DNA of 64,000 nt from Homoserinimonas sp044769865 (GCF_044769865.1 NZ_JBIZWA010000001.1:1612001-1676000); one strand, 5' to 3'. Positions 1 to 9,231 are shown, counted from the stretch's first letter. Notes: generated by a model from the sequence alone, not told the origin. Program-made: numbers and translations.

Positions 1-2
1 TC

Positions 3-233
3 AAGGGCGGACCGGATGTTGCGCGCGCCGTCGCGGAGGGCACAAGCGTCTTCCAGCTCGCCGAGTCCCTCGGCGGCGTCGAGTCGCTCATCGGCTACCC
101 GAGCGAGATGACGCACGCATCCGTCAAGGGGACCGAGCTTGCGGTGCCCGAGAACGTCATCCGTCTCTCGGTTGGCATCGAGGGCATCGATGACCTGCTC
201 GCCGACATCACGGAGGCGCTCGACCGCGTGTAG
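3..233 (+). CDS. metB: Cystathionine gamma-synthase-like PLP enzyme, C-terminal part
   Basis: Only the last 76 residues are inside the window; the 5' end lies upstream. The visible segment contains a serine/leucine-glycine-glycine run followed by ESLIGYP and MTHAS, a hallmark of the Cys/Met-metabolism PLP-dependent family (cystathionine gamma-synthase, cystathionine gamma-lyase, O-acetylhomoserine sulfhydrylase). The tail RLSVGIEGIDDLLADI is the usual family ending. MetB is the best guess, but a lyase cannot be excluded without the N-terminal half. TAG stop at 231-233. Confidence 0.85.
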   Translation, partial: KGGPDVARAVAEGTSVFQLAESLGGVESLIGYPSEMTHASVKGTELAVPENVIRLSVGIEGIDDLLADITEALDRV

Positions 234-274
234 TCTTCCGCTCGGGTCGCGCTGGAGCGGCCGCAGGAGGCGAA

Positions 275-1636
275 GTGACCGACGTGCGTGAGGGCATCTA
301 CAGTGCCCGCTACCGCTGGACCACCATCGGCGCGCTCTCGCTTGTCTTCCTGAACGCCTTCCAGACCCTTGCCGTCACGACCATCATGCCGCTCATCAGC
401 GCCGAGCTTGATGGGCGGGAGCTCTATGCCCTCGCGTTCGCGGCGCCGCTCGCCGCGGGGGTCGTCGGCATGGTCATCGGCGGCAACTGGGCCGACCGCG
501 TGGGGCCCGCGGCGCCCCTTTCCGTCTCGGCCGTGATCTTCACGCTCGGGCTCGTCATCGCAGGGGTCGCCCCGTCCATGGCGGTGCTCGTGCTGGGACG
601 CCTCGTGCTCGGCTTCGGGGGTGGGGCCGTGACGGTGGCCCTGTATGTGCTCATCGCCCGGGTGTTCCCCGCCCCGATGCATCCGAAGGTCTTCGCCGGC
701 TTCTCGACCGCGTGGGTCGTGCCAGCGCTCGTCGGGCCGGCCGCGGCGGGCTTCATCGCGGAGGGCATCGGGTGGCGCTGGGTGTTCCTGGCGGTCGTCG
801 TGCTCGTCGTCGGGTCGACGGGGCTCATCCTGCCGAGCGTGCGGGCCCTCACTCCGGCCGAGGGCGAGGCCCCGCCGTGGGCGCTGCGACGCATCGCGTG
901 GTCGGTGCTTGCCGCGGCCGCCGTGCTCGCGGTCAGCCTCTCGGGGCAGGCGGGGGAGGAGTCCGCCGGCGAATCGGCCGTGCCCATCGTGCTCGCCGTC
1001 GTCGCGGCCGCCGTCGCACTCTTCGCAGCGCGCACGCTCGTGCCGCGCGGAACCCTCCTCGCGAGGCGCGGCCTGCCATCGATCATCCTGCTGCGCGGGC
1101 TCGTCTCGGCGACCTTCTTCGGCGCGGAGGTCTACATCCCGTACCTGCTGCAGGCCGAGTATGGCTTCGACGCGGCCATCGCTGGGCTCGCCCTGACGGG
1201 CGGCACGCTCACCTGGGCAACCGCCGCGCAGCTGCAGGGCTCGGCACGCCTGAGTGACGCCGCCTGCCTGACAGGCGGCTCGCTCATGCTGCTCGCCTCG
1301 ACCAGCGTCGTGATCGTCGCGACCGTCTTGATGCTGCACCCGGCCGTGCTCATGGTGGGCTGGGCGATCGGCGGGGCCGGCATGGGGCTCGCGTTCCCGC
1401 GGCTCAACACCATGACGCTCGCGCGCTCGGCGATCCGGGAGCAGGGCTTCAACTCCGCCGCGCTCACGATTGCGCAGTCGCTCGGGGCGGCGCTCGCGCT
1501 CGCGGTCACGGGCGTCGTGGTCGCATATTTCGCATCCTTTGGCGGCGCCGTCTCGTTCGTGGCCGTCTTCGTGCTCGCGGCACTCTTCGCGCTCGCCGCG
1601 GTCATTGTTTCGCCCCGCGTGCGCGAACTCCGCTGA
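275..1636 (+). CDS. MFS transporter
   Basis: A 453-residue integral membrane protein with about twelve to fourteen hydrophobic segments spread over its length, as in drug/metabolite-exporting MFS proteins. The first helix carries FLNAFQTLAVTTIMPLIS and is followed by a loop resembling the MFS motif A region (GGNWADRVGP). GTG start with an AGGAGG ribosome binding site 4 bases upstream. It lies just before the araR-like regulator on the same strand, but that gene has its own promoter, so the MFS gene need not belong to the pentose system. The substrate cannot be read from sequence; an exporter is more likely than a sugar importer. Confidence 0.8.
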   Translation: MTDVREGIYSARYRWTTIGALSLVFLNAFQTLAVTTIMPLISAELDGRELYALAFAAPLAAGVVGMVIGGNWADRVGPAAPLSVSAVIFTLGLVIAGVAPSMAVLVLGRLVLGFGGGAVTVALYVLIARVFPAPMHPKVFAGFSTAWVVPALVGPAAAGFIAEGIGWRWVFLAVVVLVVGSTGLILPSVRALTPAEGEAPPWALRRIAWSVLAAAAVLAVSLSGQAGEESAGESAVPIVLAVVAAAVALFAARTLVPRGTLLARRGLPSIILLRGLVSATFFGAEVYIPYLLQAEYGFDAAIAGLALTGGTLTWATAAQLQGSARLSDAACLTGGSLMLLASTSVVIVATVLMLHPAVLMVGWAIGGAGMGLAFPRLNTMTLARSAIREQGFNSAALTIAQSLGAALALAVTGVVVAYFASFGGAVSFVAVFVLAALFALAAVIVSPRVRELR

Positions 1637-1666
1637 GACGGAGGATGCGCGCAAGCGCACGGGCGG

Positions 1667-1703
1667 CATAATGGATGCGACTCGCAGCATGTGAACGTAC
1701 ACA
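1667..1703 (+). promoter_or_regulatory. Promoter and operator of the araR-like gene
   Basis: A -10 like hexamer CATAAT (1667-1672) is followed by the near-palindrome TGTGAACGTACACA at 1690-1703, where the transcription start and first leader bases should be. The same 14-mer type occurs before araB (TGTGAACGGTCACA, 2799-2812) and, diverged, before ytfQ (19401-19414). This suggests autoregulation by the LacI-type protein encoded just downstream. A GTG at 1691 lies inside the operator and is therefore an unlikely start codon. Confidence 0.65.
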
Positions 1704-1726
1704 TCACGACAGGCCTGGTGAATCCC

Positions 1727-2734
1727 ATGGAACCGGAGAAGGTTCGCGCCCCGAACATCCGGGATGTCGCGAGGCTTGCTGGAGTCTCGTACCAGACCGT
1801 CTCGCGCGTGCTCAACGAGTCGCCCAACATCCGCCCCAGCACCAAGGAGCGGGTGCTCGAGGTCATCGACGAACTCGGCTACAGGCCCAACCAGGCGGCG
1901 CGCACCCTCGTCACCAATCGCAGCCGCACGATCGGCGTGCTCTCGGGCGACACAGCTCACTACGGGCCCACCACGAGCGTGCATGCGATCGAGATCGCGG
2001 CGCGCCAGGCCGGGTACCGCGTCATGATCACCAACACGACGAGCGACTACGACTCGATTCGCGCGGGGCTCGACTTCCTTCGCCAGCAGGCGGTCGAGGC
2101 GATTGTGGTGATCGCCCCGCAGGTGCGGGTCTTCGACGCCATCGCAGACATGAACCTCGTGATCCCCTTCGTGACCCTCGACTCGACCCAGCGCGACTCG
2201 CACAGGAGTGTCTCGGTCGACCAGTTCAGGGGCGGGCGCCTCGCGACCCGCCACCTCATCGACCTTGGGCATCGCGAGATCGAACACATCGCCGGTCCGC
2301 AGGACTGGATTGAGGCGGATGCCCGCATGCGGGGCTTCCTGCATGAGATCAGTGAGGCGGACCTCTCGACGCGCCCGCCCATTCTCGGCGACTGGACTGC
2401 CGCGTTCGGGCATCATGCGGGGCGGGAGCTGCTGCGGCATCCGGATTTCTCGGCCGTCTTCTGTGCCAACGACCAGATGGCCCTCGGGCTCATCCATGCG
2501 CTGCACGAGGCTGGCGTGCGGGTGCCGCAGGACGTGAGCGTGGTCGGCTTCGATGACATCCCGGATGCCGCCCACTTCTGGCCGCCGCTGACGACCGTGC
2601 GGCAGGACTTTGCCGAGATAGGGCGGCGCTCGCTCGCGATCATCCTCGACGAGGTGCTGGGGTCGTCGGATGCGAGCCACGAGCAGGTCGTGCCCGAGCT
2701 CGTCGTGCGCGCCTCGACAGCGCCGCCGCAGTAG
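1727..2734 (+). CDS. LacI-family regulator, probable L-arabinose repressor
   Basis: 335-residue LacI/GalR protein. The N-terminal helix-turn-helix reads IRDVARLAGVSYQTVSRVLN, followed by a hinge helix and a periplasmic-binding-protein-like sensor domain ending VVGFDDIPDAAHFWPPLTT. ATG 1727 is chosen over GTG 1691 because the latter lies inside the operator, and the HTH begins at the usual distance from ATG 1727. The gene is followed by a short hairpin and then the araBDA promoter with the same operator as its own. A role as repressor of the arabinose operon, relieved by arabinose or a derivative, is inferred from this context. Confidence 0.88.
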   Translation: MEPEKVRAPNIRDVARLAGVSYQTVSRVLNESPNIRPSTKERVLEVIDELGYRPNQAARTLVTNRSRTIGVLSGDTAHYGPTTSVHAIEIAARQAGYRVMITNTTSDYDSIRAGLDFLRQQAVEAIVVIAPQVRVFDAIADMNLVIPFVTLDSTQRDSHRSVSVDQFRGGRLATRHLIDLGHREIEHIAGPQDWIEADARMRGFLHEISEADLSTRPPILGDWTAAFGHHAGRELLRHPDFSAVFCANDQMALGLIHALHEAGVRVPQDVSVVGFDDIPDAAHFWPPLTTVRQDFAEIGRRSLAIILDEVLGSSDASHEQVVPELVVRASTAPPQ

Positions 2735-2752
2735 CCAAATCACGATTTGGCT
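2733..2752 (+). terminator. Short hairpin after the araR-like gene
   Basis: AGCCAAAT-CACG-ATTTGGCT, a perfect 8-bp stem with a 4-base loop overlapping the stop codon. There is no T-tract, so termination is plausible but not certain. Its GCCAAAT ends recur in the hairpins at 23950-23995 and 25480-25520. Confidence 0.5.
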
Positions 2753-2757
2753 CTGCG

Positions 2758-2824
2758 TTGACACCACGCCCTCAGATGGGGGTACCATTGCGGCTAATTG
2801 TGAACGGTCACACGAACGGTCACA
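2758..2824 (+). promoter_or_regulatory. araB promoter with tandem operators
   Basis: TTGACA at 2758-2763 is followed after 19 bases by TACCAT (2783-2788). Just downstream lie TGTGAACGGTCACA (2799-2812) and an overlapping second copy, CACGAACGGTCACA (2811-2824), sharing the GAACGGTCACA core. Operators at about +5 to +30 suit repression by a LacI-type protein. The ribosome binding site AAGGAG for araB follows at 2874-2879. Confidence 0.75.
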
Positions 2825-2887
2825 TTTCGTTCCACCCGTGCCCCGCCCGCTTTCTCCTCCGGAAGCGTTGACGAAGGAGTCGACCCG

Positions 2888-4621
2888 GTGAGTTTCCCAG
2901 AGACCCCGAGCCCTGCCGAGCGCTACGTGATCGGCGTGGACTTCGGCACCCTCAGCGGCCGCGCCGTGGTCGTCAGGGTCTCCGACGGCGAAGAGGTGGG
3001 TTCGGCGACGCTCGAGTACCCCCACGCCGTCATGGACACGACCCTCGCCGCGACGGGCGACCGGCTGCCGCCCGAGTGGGCCCTTCAGGTTCCCGCGGAC
3101 TACGTCGACGTCATCAAGACGGCGATTCCGAGAGTGGTCCAGGCCGCAGGTATCGACCCCGCATCCGTCATCGGCATCGGCACCGACTTCACGGCGTCGA
3201 CCCCCATGCCCGTGCTCGCCGACGGCACACCGCTCAACGAGGTCGCCGGCTTCGAGCACCGCCCGCACGCCTACATCAAGCTGTGGAAGCACCACGCGGC
3301 GCAGGGCCAGGCCGACCGCATCAACCGCATCGCGGCCGAGCGCGGCGAGTCATGGCTGCCCCGCTACGGCGGGCTCATCTCGAGCGAGTGGGAGTTCGCC
3401 AAGGCGCTCCAGCTGCTCGAAGAGGACCCCGAGATCTACCAGCGCATGGACCACTGGGTCGAGGCGGCCGATTGGATCGTCTGGCAGCTCACGGGCCGCT
3501 ACGTGCGCAACGCCTGCACGGCCGGCTACAAGGGCATCTGGCAGGACGGCGAGTATCCCGACCGCGACTTCCTCACGGCGCTCAACCCCGACTTCGCGGG
3601 CTTCGTCGATGACAAGCTCGCCCACGAGATCGGCCAGCTGGGGGATGCCGCTGGCACGCTGAGCGCCGAGGCTGCGGCCTGGACGGGCCTGCCCGAGGGC
3701 ATCGCGGTCGCGGTCGGCAACGTCGACGCCCACGTGACGGCGCCCGCCGCGAAGGCGGTCGAGCCGGGCCAGATGCTCGCCATCATGGGCACGAGCACCT
3801 GCCACGTCATGAACGCGGATGTGCTCGCCGAGGTCCCCGGCATGTGCGGTGTCGTCGACGGCGGCATCGTGAGCGGGCTCTACGGCTATGAGGCCGGGCA
3901 GTCGGGCGTTGGCGACATCTTCGCCTGGTACGTGAAGAACCAGGTGCCGGGGGAGTACCACGCGGCGGCGCGCGAGCGTGGCCTCAGCATCCACCAGTAC
4001 CTCACCGAGCTCGCGCAGGAGCAGCCCGTCGGCGGCCACGGGCTCGTCGCCCTCGACTGGCACTCGGGTAACCGCTCGGTGCTCGTCGACCACGAACTCA
4101 GTGGCGTCGTGCTGGGCGCGACCCTCACGACGCGGCCGGAGGAGATCTACCGTGCGCTGCTCGAGGCGACCGCCTTCGGCACCCGCACAATCGTCGAGAC
4201 CTTCAACGCGAGCGGCGTGCCCGTCACGGAGTTCATCGCGGCGGGCGGGCTCATCAAGAACCCCTTCCTCATGCAGACCTACAGCAACGTGCTCCGGATG
4301 CCCATCTCGACGATCGCGAGCGAGCAGGGCCCCGCGCTGGGTTCCGCCATCCACGCGGCGGTCGCGGCCGGCGCCTACCCCGACGTGCGTGCGGCGGGCG
4401 AGGCGATGGGACGCGTCAACCGCAACGTGTACACGCCCGATGAGGCCGCGGCGGACGCCTACGACGAGCTCTACGCCGAGTACACCCAGTTGCACGACTA
4501 CTTCGGTCGCGGCGCCAACGACGTCATGAAGCGGCTGAAGGCGCGTCGGCGCGATGCGCTCGCAGGGTCGGACCTCGAGAACGCAAGCCACGACGACGCC
4601 GAGCGGGAGGCGCGAGTATGA
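2888..4621 (+). CDS. araB: Ribulokinase
   Basis: 577-residue FGGY-family carbohydrate kinase. It phosphorylates L-ribulose to L-ribulose 5-phosphate with ATP, the second step of L-arabinose breakdown. The N-terminal phosphate-binding loop VDFGTLSGR, typical of AraB, is followed by AIMGTSTCH, and the second lobe ends with AAGGLIKNPFLMQ and GPALGSAIHAA. GTG start with AAGGAG 8 bases upstream. The TGA stop overlaps the ATG of araD by ATGA, so the two are translationally coupled. The order araB-araD-araA is common in actinobacteria. Confidence 0.97.
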   Translation: MSFPETPSPAERYVIGVDFGTLSGRAVVVRVSDGEEVGSATLEYPHAVMDTTLAATGDRLPPEWALQVPADYVDVIKTAIPRVVQAAGIDPASVIGIGTDFTASTPMPVLADGTPLNEVAGFEHRPHAYIKLWKHHAAQGQADRINRIAAERGESWLPRYGGLISSEWEFAKALQLLEEDPEIYQRMDHWVEAADWIVWQLTGRYVRNACTAGYKGIWQDGEYPDRDFLTALNPDFAGFVDDKLAHEIGQLGDAAGTLSAEAAAWTGLPEGIAVAVGNVDAHVTAPAAKAVEPGQMLAIMGTSTCHVMNADVLAEVPGMCGVVDGGIVSGLYGYEAGQSGVGDIFAWYVKNQVPGEYHAAARERGLSIHQYLTELAQEQPVGGHGLVALDWHSGNRSVLVDHELSGVVLGATLTTRPEEIYRALLEATAFGTRTIVETFNASGVPVTEFIAAGGLIKNPFLMQTYSNVLRMPISTIASEQGPALGSAIHAAVAAGAYPDVRAAGEAMGRVNRNVYTPDEAAADAYDELYAEYTQLHDYFGRGANDVMKRLKARRRDALAGSDLENASHDDAEREARV

Positions 4622-5325
4622 ACGACTTCACGCCCGAGATCCAGGCGGCGATCGACGGGGTGCGTGCGGATGTCGCATCCCTCCACTCCGAGCTCACCCG
4701 CTACGGACTCGTCGTCTGGACGGGCGGCAACGTGAGCGGCCGCGTGCCGGGCGCCGACCTCTTCGTCATCAAGCCCAGCGGGGTCGACTACGACGAGCTC
4801 GCACCCGAGAACATGATCCTCTGCGACCTCGACGGCACCGTCATCCCGGGCACGCCCGGCAGCGGCCGCAGCCCCTCGAGCGACACGGCGGCGCACGCCT
4901 ACGTCTACCGCAACATGCCGGAGGTCGGGGGAGTCGTGCACACGCACTCGACCTACGCGACGGCGTGGGCCGCCCGCGGGGAGGCGATCCCCTGCGTCAT
5001 CACGGCGATGGCCGACGAGTTCGGCGGCGAGATTCCCGTCGGACCCTTCGCGATCATCGGGGATGACTCGATCGGCCGCGGCATCGTCGCCACGCTGCAG
5101 GGTCACCGCTCGCGGGCCGTGCTGATGCAGAACCACGGCCCCTTCACGATCGGCAAGAACCCCCGCGACGCCGTCAAGGCGGCCGTCATGGTCGAGGATG
5201 TCGCGCGCACCGTGCACATCGCCCGCCAAGCGGGGGAGCTCATCCCTATCCCGCAGGAGGCGATCGACTCCCTGTTCGACCGCTACCAGAACGTCTACGG
5301 CCAGAAGCCCGAAGGAGCACTCTAG
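4618..5325 (+). CDS. araD: L-ribulose-5-phosphate 4-epimerase
   Basis: 235-residue class II aldolase-fold enzyme that converts L-ribulose 5-phosphate into D-xylulose 5-phosphate by retro-aldol chemistry with a bound divalent metal. Visible motifs are TGGNVSGR (substrate phosphate binding), KPSGVDYDEL, the metal-binding VHTHSTYATAW, and LMQNHGPFTIG carrying the third metal histidine. Its start overlaps the araB stop and it ends two bases before araA, so all three enzymes are made from one message. Confidence 0.97.
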   Translation: MNDFTPEIQAAIDGVRADVASLHSELTRYGLVVWTGGNVSGRVPGADLFVIKPSGVDYDELAPENMILCDLDGTVIPGTPGSGRSPSSDTAAHAYVYRNMPEVGGVVHTHSTYATAWAARGEAIPCVITAMADEFGGEIPVGPFAIIGDDSIGRGIVATLQGHRSRAVLMQNHGPFTIGKNPRDAVKAAVMVEDVARTVHIARQAGELIPIPQEAIDSLFDRYQNVYGQKPEGAL

Positions 5326-5327
5326 AC

Positions 5328-6845
5328 ATGCCCAAGCTCTCCACCTCGCTCGACCACTACGAGGTCTGGTTCGTCACGGGCAGCCAGAACCTCTACGGCG
5401 AGGAGACCCTGCAGCAGGTCGCCGAGCAGTCGCGCGCGATCGCGCAGGCCCTGGATGCGGCATCCGACGTGCCCGTCAAGGTCGTGTGGAAGCCCGTGCT
5501 CAAGGAGAGCGACTCGATCCGCCGCCTCGCCCTCGACGTGAATGCGGCCGACAACGTCATCGGCGTCATCGCCTGGATGCACACCTTCAGCCCCGCCAAG
5601 ATGTGGATCGCCGGGCTCGACGCGCTGCGCAAGCCGCTGCTGCACCTGCACACGCAGGCCAACGTCGAGCTGCCGTGGGGCGAGATCGACTTCGACTTCA
5701 TGAACCTCAACCAGGCCGCCCACGGCGACCGGGAGTTCGGCTACATCCAGACCCGCCTCGGCGTCGCCCGCAAGACCGTCGTCGGCCACGTCAGCAACCC
5801 GGATGTCACGGCGCAGGTCGCGACCTGGCAGCGGGCCGCCGCGGGCTGGGCCGCCACCCACTCGCTCAAGCTCGCCCGCTTCGGTGACAACATGCGCTAT
5901 GTCGCCGTCACGGAGGGCGACAAGACCGAGGCGGAGCTGCGCTTCGGCGTGCAGGTCAACACGTGGGGCGTCAACGAGCTTGCGGAGGCCGTGCACGCGG
6001 CATCCGATGCCGACATCGACACGCTCGTCGCTGAGTACGAGGAGCTCTACGTGGTCGTGCCCGAGCTGCGCAAGGGCGGCGAGCGGCACGAGTCGCTGCG
6101 CTACGGCGCCGCGATCGAGCTCGGCCTGCGCAGCTTCCTCGAGGAGGGCGGCTTCGGCGCCTTCACGACGAGCTTCGAAGACCTGGGTGCGCTGCGCCAG
6201 CTGCCGGGCCTCGCCGTGCAGCGGCTCATGGCCGAGGGCTACGGCTTCGGCGCCGAGGGCGACTGGAAGACCGCGATCCTCGTGCGCACCTCCAACGTCA
6301 TGGGCGCGGGCCTCCCCGGCGGCGCGAGCCTCATGGAGGACTACACCTACCACCTCACGCCGGGCGACGAGAAGATCCTCGGCGCCCACATGCTCGAGGT
6401 GAGCCCCTCGCTCACGACTGAGAAGCCGAGCCTCGAGATCCACCCGCTCGGCATCGGCGGCAAGGAGGACCCTGTGCGGCTCGTCTTCACGGCCGACCCC
6501 GGACCCGCCGTCGTCGTCGCGATGAGCGACATGCGCGACCGTTTCCGCCTCGTGGCGAACGTCGTGGAGAACGTGGCACTCGATGAACCGATGCCCAACC
6601 TTCCCGTGGGCCGCGCGCTGTGGAAGCCCGCGCCCGACTTCGCGACCTCTGCTGCCGCGTGGCTCACGGCCGGCGCCGCCCATCACACGGTCATGACGAC
6701 CGCGGTCGGCGTCGATGTGTTCCGTGACTTCGCCGAGATCGCGGGCACCGAGCTCCTCGTGATCGACGAGCAGACCACCCTCAGGGACTTCCAGCGCGAG
6801 GTGCGTTGGAACGCCGCCTACTACCGGCTTGCGCAGGGGCTCTAA
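5328..6845 (+). CDS. araA: L-arabinose isomerase
   Basis: 505-residue enzyme isomerising L-arabinose to L-ribulose with Mn(II). Typical segments are WFVTGSQNLYGEETL near the N-terminus, CIAWMHTFSPAKMWI-like residues at about 80-95, and the catalytic LMEDYTYHL stretch with its conserved glutamate. The ribosome binding site GAAGGAG lies within the end of araD. The length matches the family norm. It is followed by an 82-base leader before the first binding-protein gene, so enzyme and transporter genes are probably cotranscribed. Confidence 0.97.
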   Translation: MPKLSTSLDHYEVWFVTGSQNLYGEETLQQVAEQSRAIAQALDAASDVPVKVVWKPVLKESDSIRRLALDVNAADNVIGVIAWMHTFSPAKMWIAGLDALRKPLLHLHTQANVELPWGEIDFDFMNLNQAAHGDREFGYIQTRLGVARKTVVGHVSNPDVTAQVATWQRAAAGWAATHSLKLARFGDNMRYVAVTEGDKTEAELRFGVQVNTWGVNELAEAVHAASDADIDTLVAEYEELYVVVPELRKGGERHESLRYGAAIELGLRSFLEEGGFGAFTTSFEDLGALRQLPGLAVQRLMAEGYGFGAEGDWKTAILVRTSNVMGAGLPGGASLMEDYTYHLTPGDEKILGAHMLEVSPSLTTEKPSLEIHPLGIGGKEDPVRLVFTADPGPAVVVAMSDMRDRFRLVANVVENVALDEPMPNLPVGRALWKPAPDFATSAAAWLTAGAAHHTVMTTAVGVDVFRDFAEIAGTELLVIDEQTTLRDFQREVRWNAAYYRLAQGL

Positions 6846-6927
6846 CAGCCCCCTCGCAGCACGAACAAAGACCAGCACCACTACAGGCACCATCCCAGCA
6901 CCATCAACCACACTGGAAGGAAGCACT

Positions 6928-8034
6928 GTGAACAAGAGAAAGTACCTCGTCGGCATCGCCGCCGCGAGTGCGCTCGCGCTCGGTCTCAGCGGATGCGCGG
7001 GCGACCGCTCAGGAGGCGACGGTGGCGATGACGCCTCGGGCGCCCTCGTGGGCGTCTCGATGCCGAGCCAGCAGCTCGAACGTTGGATCGCGGACGGCAA
7101 CAATGTGCAGGCAGAACTCGAGGAGCTCGGCTACCAGGTCGACCTGCAGTACGCGGCGGATGACACGGCAACGCAGATCTCGCAGCTCGAGAACATGATC
7201 ACGAGCGGAGCGAAGGCGCTCATCATCGCCTCAATCGACGGCACGACGCTCACGAGCGTGCTCGAGCAGGCGGCGGCGCAGGACATCCCCGTCATCGCCT
7301 ATGACCGACTCATCCTGGGCTCGGAGAACGTGGATTACTACACGACCTTCGACAACTTCCAGGTCGGCGTGCAGCAGGCGACCTCGCTCCTCACCGGCCT
7401 CGGCGTGCTCGACGAGAGCGGCGAGGACACCGGTGAGGCGGGGCCGTTCAACATCGAGCTCTTCGCGGGCAGCCCCGACGACAACAACGCGACGTTCTTC
7501 TGGGATGGCGCACGCTCCGTGCTTGACCCCTACATCGAGAGCGGCGTGCTCACCGTGCCCTCCGGCCAGCTCGACTTCGAGCAGGCGGCGACACCCGGAT
7601 GGCTCGCCGAGAACGCGCAGGACCGCATGGAGAACCTGCTCACGATCATCGGCGACACGAAGCTCGACGCGGTGCTCTCGCCCAACGACGGCCTCGCATC
7701 CGGCATCATCGCGGCGCTCAGCTCGGGCGGCTACGCGGGTGACATCCCCGTCATCACCGGCCAGGACGCCGACGTCGGTGGCGTCAAGGCGATCATCGCG
7801 GGCGAGCAGTACTCCACGATCTTCAAGGACACGCGCCTCCTCGGCGCGCAGGCCGTGGAGATGGTTGACGCGCTCCTCAACGGTGAAGAGCCTGAGGTCA
7901 ACGACACGGAGACCTATGACAACGGCACGAAGGTCGTGCCGTCGTTCCTGCTCGAGTCGCAGGTCGTGACGATCGACAACTACGAAGAGGTACTCATCGA
8001 CGGCGGCTACTACGAGCCGTCCGACCTGGAGTAA
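6928..8034 (+). CDS. chvE: ChvE-like sugar-binding lipoprotein, copy 1
   Basis: 368-residue substrate-binding protein of a CUT2 ABC importer. It has a lipoprotein signal peptide with lipobox LGLSGC, so it should be tethered outside the membrane. The mature part resembles ChvE/GguC-type multiple-monosaccharide binders: VGVSMPSQQLERW, YDRLILGSENVDYY, and the ligand-contact region SPNDGLASG. GTG 6928 is chosen because GGAAGG lies 7 bases upstream and the signal peptide starts there. It is about three quarters identical by eye to the next gene, implying a tandem duplication. Probable ligands are L-arabinose, xylose or galactose. Confidence 0.9.
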   Translation: MNKRKYLVGIAAASALALGLSGCAGDRSGGDGGDDASGALVGVSMPSQQLERWIADGNNVQAELEELGYQVDLQYAADDTATQISQLENMITSGAKALIIASIDGTTLTSVLEQAAAQDIPVIAYDRLILGSENVDYYTTFDNFQVGVQQATSLLTGLGVLDESGEDTGEAGPFNIELFAGSPDDNNATFFWDGARSVLDPYIESGVLTVPSGQLDFEQAATPGWLAENAQDRMENLLTIIGDTKLDAVLSPNDGLASGIIAALSSGGYAGDIPVITGQDADVGGVKAIIAGEQYSTIFKDTRLLGAQAVEMVDALLNGEEPEVNDTETYDNGTKVVPSFLLESQVVTIDNYEEVLIDGGYYEPSDLE

Positions 8035-8050
8035 CCACGCACCACCCCTT

Positions 8051-8085
8051 CGGTCGGGGAACGCTCCTGGAGCGTTCCCCGACCG
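8051..8085 (+). terminator. Intra-operon stem-loop between the two chvE copies
   Basis: A perfect 17-bp inverted repeat (8051-8067 and 8069-8085, one base between the arms), with no T-tract. It lies 16 bases after the stop of copy 1 and before the GGAAG ribosome binding site of copy 2. It is more likely an mRNA-stabilising or partially terminating hairpin than a full terminator. Confidence 0.8.
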
Positions 8086-8110
8086 GGATCCAAGAGAAAA
8101 GGAAGACACA

Positions 8111-9220
8111 GTGAAGACCAACAAGTTGCTCACCGGCGTCGCCGCCGCGAGCGCGCTCGTGCTCACGCTCGCGGGCTGCTCCGGCGACCGCACCGGCGGT
8201 GGCGGAGACGGTGACACCGAAGGCGCCATCGTCGGCGTCTCGATGCCCACCCAGACCTCGGAGCGCTGGATCGCCGATGGTGACAACGTCGAGGCCGAAC
8301 TCGAGGAGCTCGGCTACCAGGTCGACCTCCAGTACGCCAACGACGACATCCCAACGCAGCTCTCGCAGATCGAGAACATGATCTCGGGTGGCGCTGAGGC
8401 GCTCATCATCGCGGCCATCGACGGCACCGCGCTGACCGAGGTGCTCGAGCAGGCTGCGGCCCAGGAGATCCCCGTGATCTCCTACGACCGCCTCATCCTC
8501 GGCTCCGAGAACGTCGACTACTACACGACCTTCGACAACTTCGAGGTCGGCGTGCAGCAGGCGACCTCGCTCGTCACGGGCCTCGGACTGCTTGACGAGA
8601 ACGGCGAGGAGACCGGCGAGACCGGCCCCTTCAACGTCGAGCTCTTCGCCGGCAGCCCCGACGACAACAACGCCACCTTCTTCTGGGACGGCGCCATGTC
8701 GGTGCTGGAGCCCTACATGGAGAGCGGCGTCATCACGGTTCCTTCGGGCCAGACCGAGTTCGAGCAGGCCGCCATCCTGCGCTGGGAGGCCTCGCGCGCC
8801 CAGGCCCGCATGGATGACCTGCTCACGATCATCGGCGGCACCAAGCTCGACGGTGTGCTCTCGCCCTACGACGGCCTCTCGATCGGCATCATCTCGGCGC
8901 TCACGGCCGGTGGCTACTCGGCCAGCGACCTGCCGATCGTGACCGGACAGGACGCTGAAGAGGGCTCGATCAAGTCGATCATCGCGGGCGAGCAGTACTC
9001 GACCATCTTCAAGGACACGCGCCTCCTGGGTGCGCAGGCCGTCGAGATGGTGGATGCTGTGCTCAATGACGAGGAGCCTGAGGTCAACGACACCGAGACC
9101 TACGACAACGGCGAAAGGGTCGTGCCGTCGTACCTGCTCGAGTCGCAGATCGTCACCGCCGACAACTACGTCGAGGTACTGATCGACAGCGGATACTACG
9201 ACGAAGGCACCTTCGAGTAA
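8111..9220 (+). CDS. chvE: ChvE-like sugar-binding lipoprotein, copy 2
   Basis: 369-residue paralogue of the preceding lipoprotein, with lipobox LTLAGC. Almost all fold-defining segments are shared with copy 1 (ERWIADG, YDRLILGSENVDYY, AGSPDDNNATFFWDGA). The ligand-contact loop differs: copy 1 has SPNDGLAS and copy 2 SPYDGLSI, replacing an asparagine that usually hydrogen-bonds sugar in this family. A shift in specificity is inferred. Only one ATPase/permease pair follows, so both proteins probably feed the same membrane complex. Confidence 0.9.
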   Translation: MKTNKLLTGVAAASALVLTLAGCSGDRTGGGGDGDTEGAIVGVSMPTQTSERWIADGDNVEAELEELGYQVDLQYANDDIPTQLSQIENMISGGAEALIIAAIDGTALTEVLEQAAAQEIPVISYDRLILGSENVDYYTTFDNFEVGVQQATSLVTGLGLLDENGEETGETGPFNVELFAGSPDDNNATFFWDGAMSVLEPYMESGVITVPSGQTEFEQAAILRWEASRAQARMDDLLTIIGGTKLDGVLSPYDGLSIGIISALTAGGYSASDLPIVTGQDAEEGSIKSIIAGEQYSTIFKDTRLLGAQAVEMVDAVLNDEEPEVNDTETYDNGERVVPSYLLESQIVTADNYVEVLIDSGYYDEGTFE

Positions 9221-9231
9221 GACACGCACCA

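Noticed and set aside
1691..1726. GTG 1691 as the start of the AraR-like protein
   Set aside because: It lies inside the operator palindrome; ATG 1727 places the HTH normally.
95..3295. A 1066-codon open frame on the minus strand
   Set aside because: It is antisense to the MFS, lacI and araB genes, has no family match and the low-complexity R/D/G/H composition of a GC-rich shadow frame.
5322..7103. A 593-codon minus-strand frame opposite araA
   Set aside because: Shadow of araA and chvE1; repetitive composition and no motifs.
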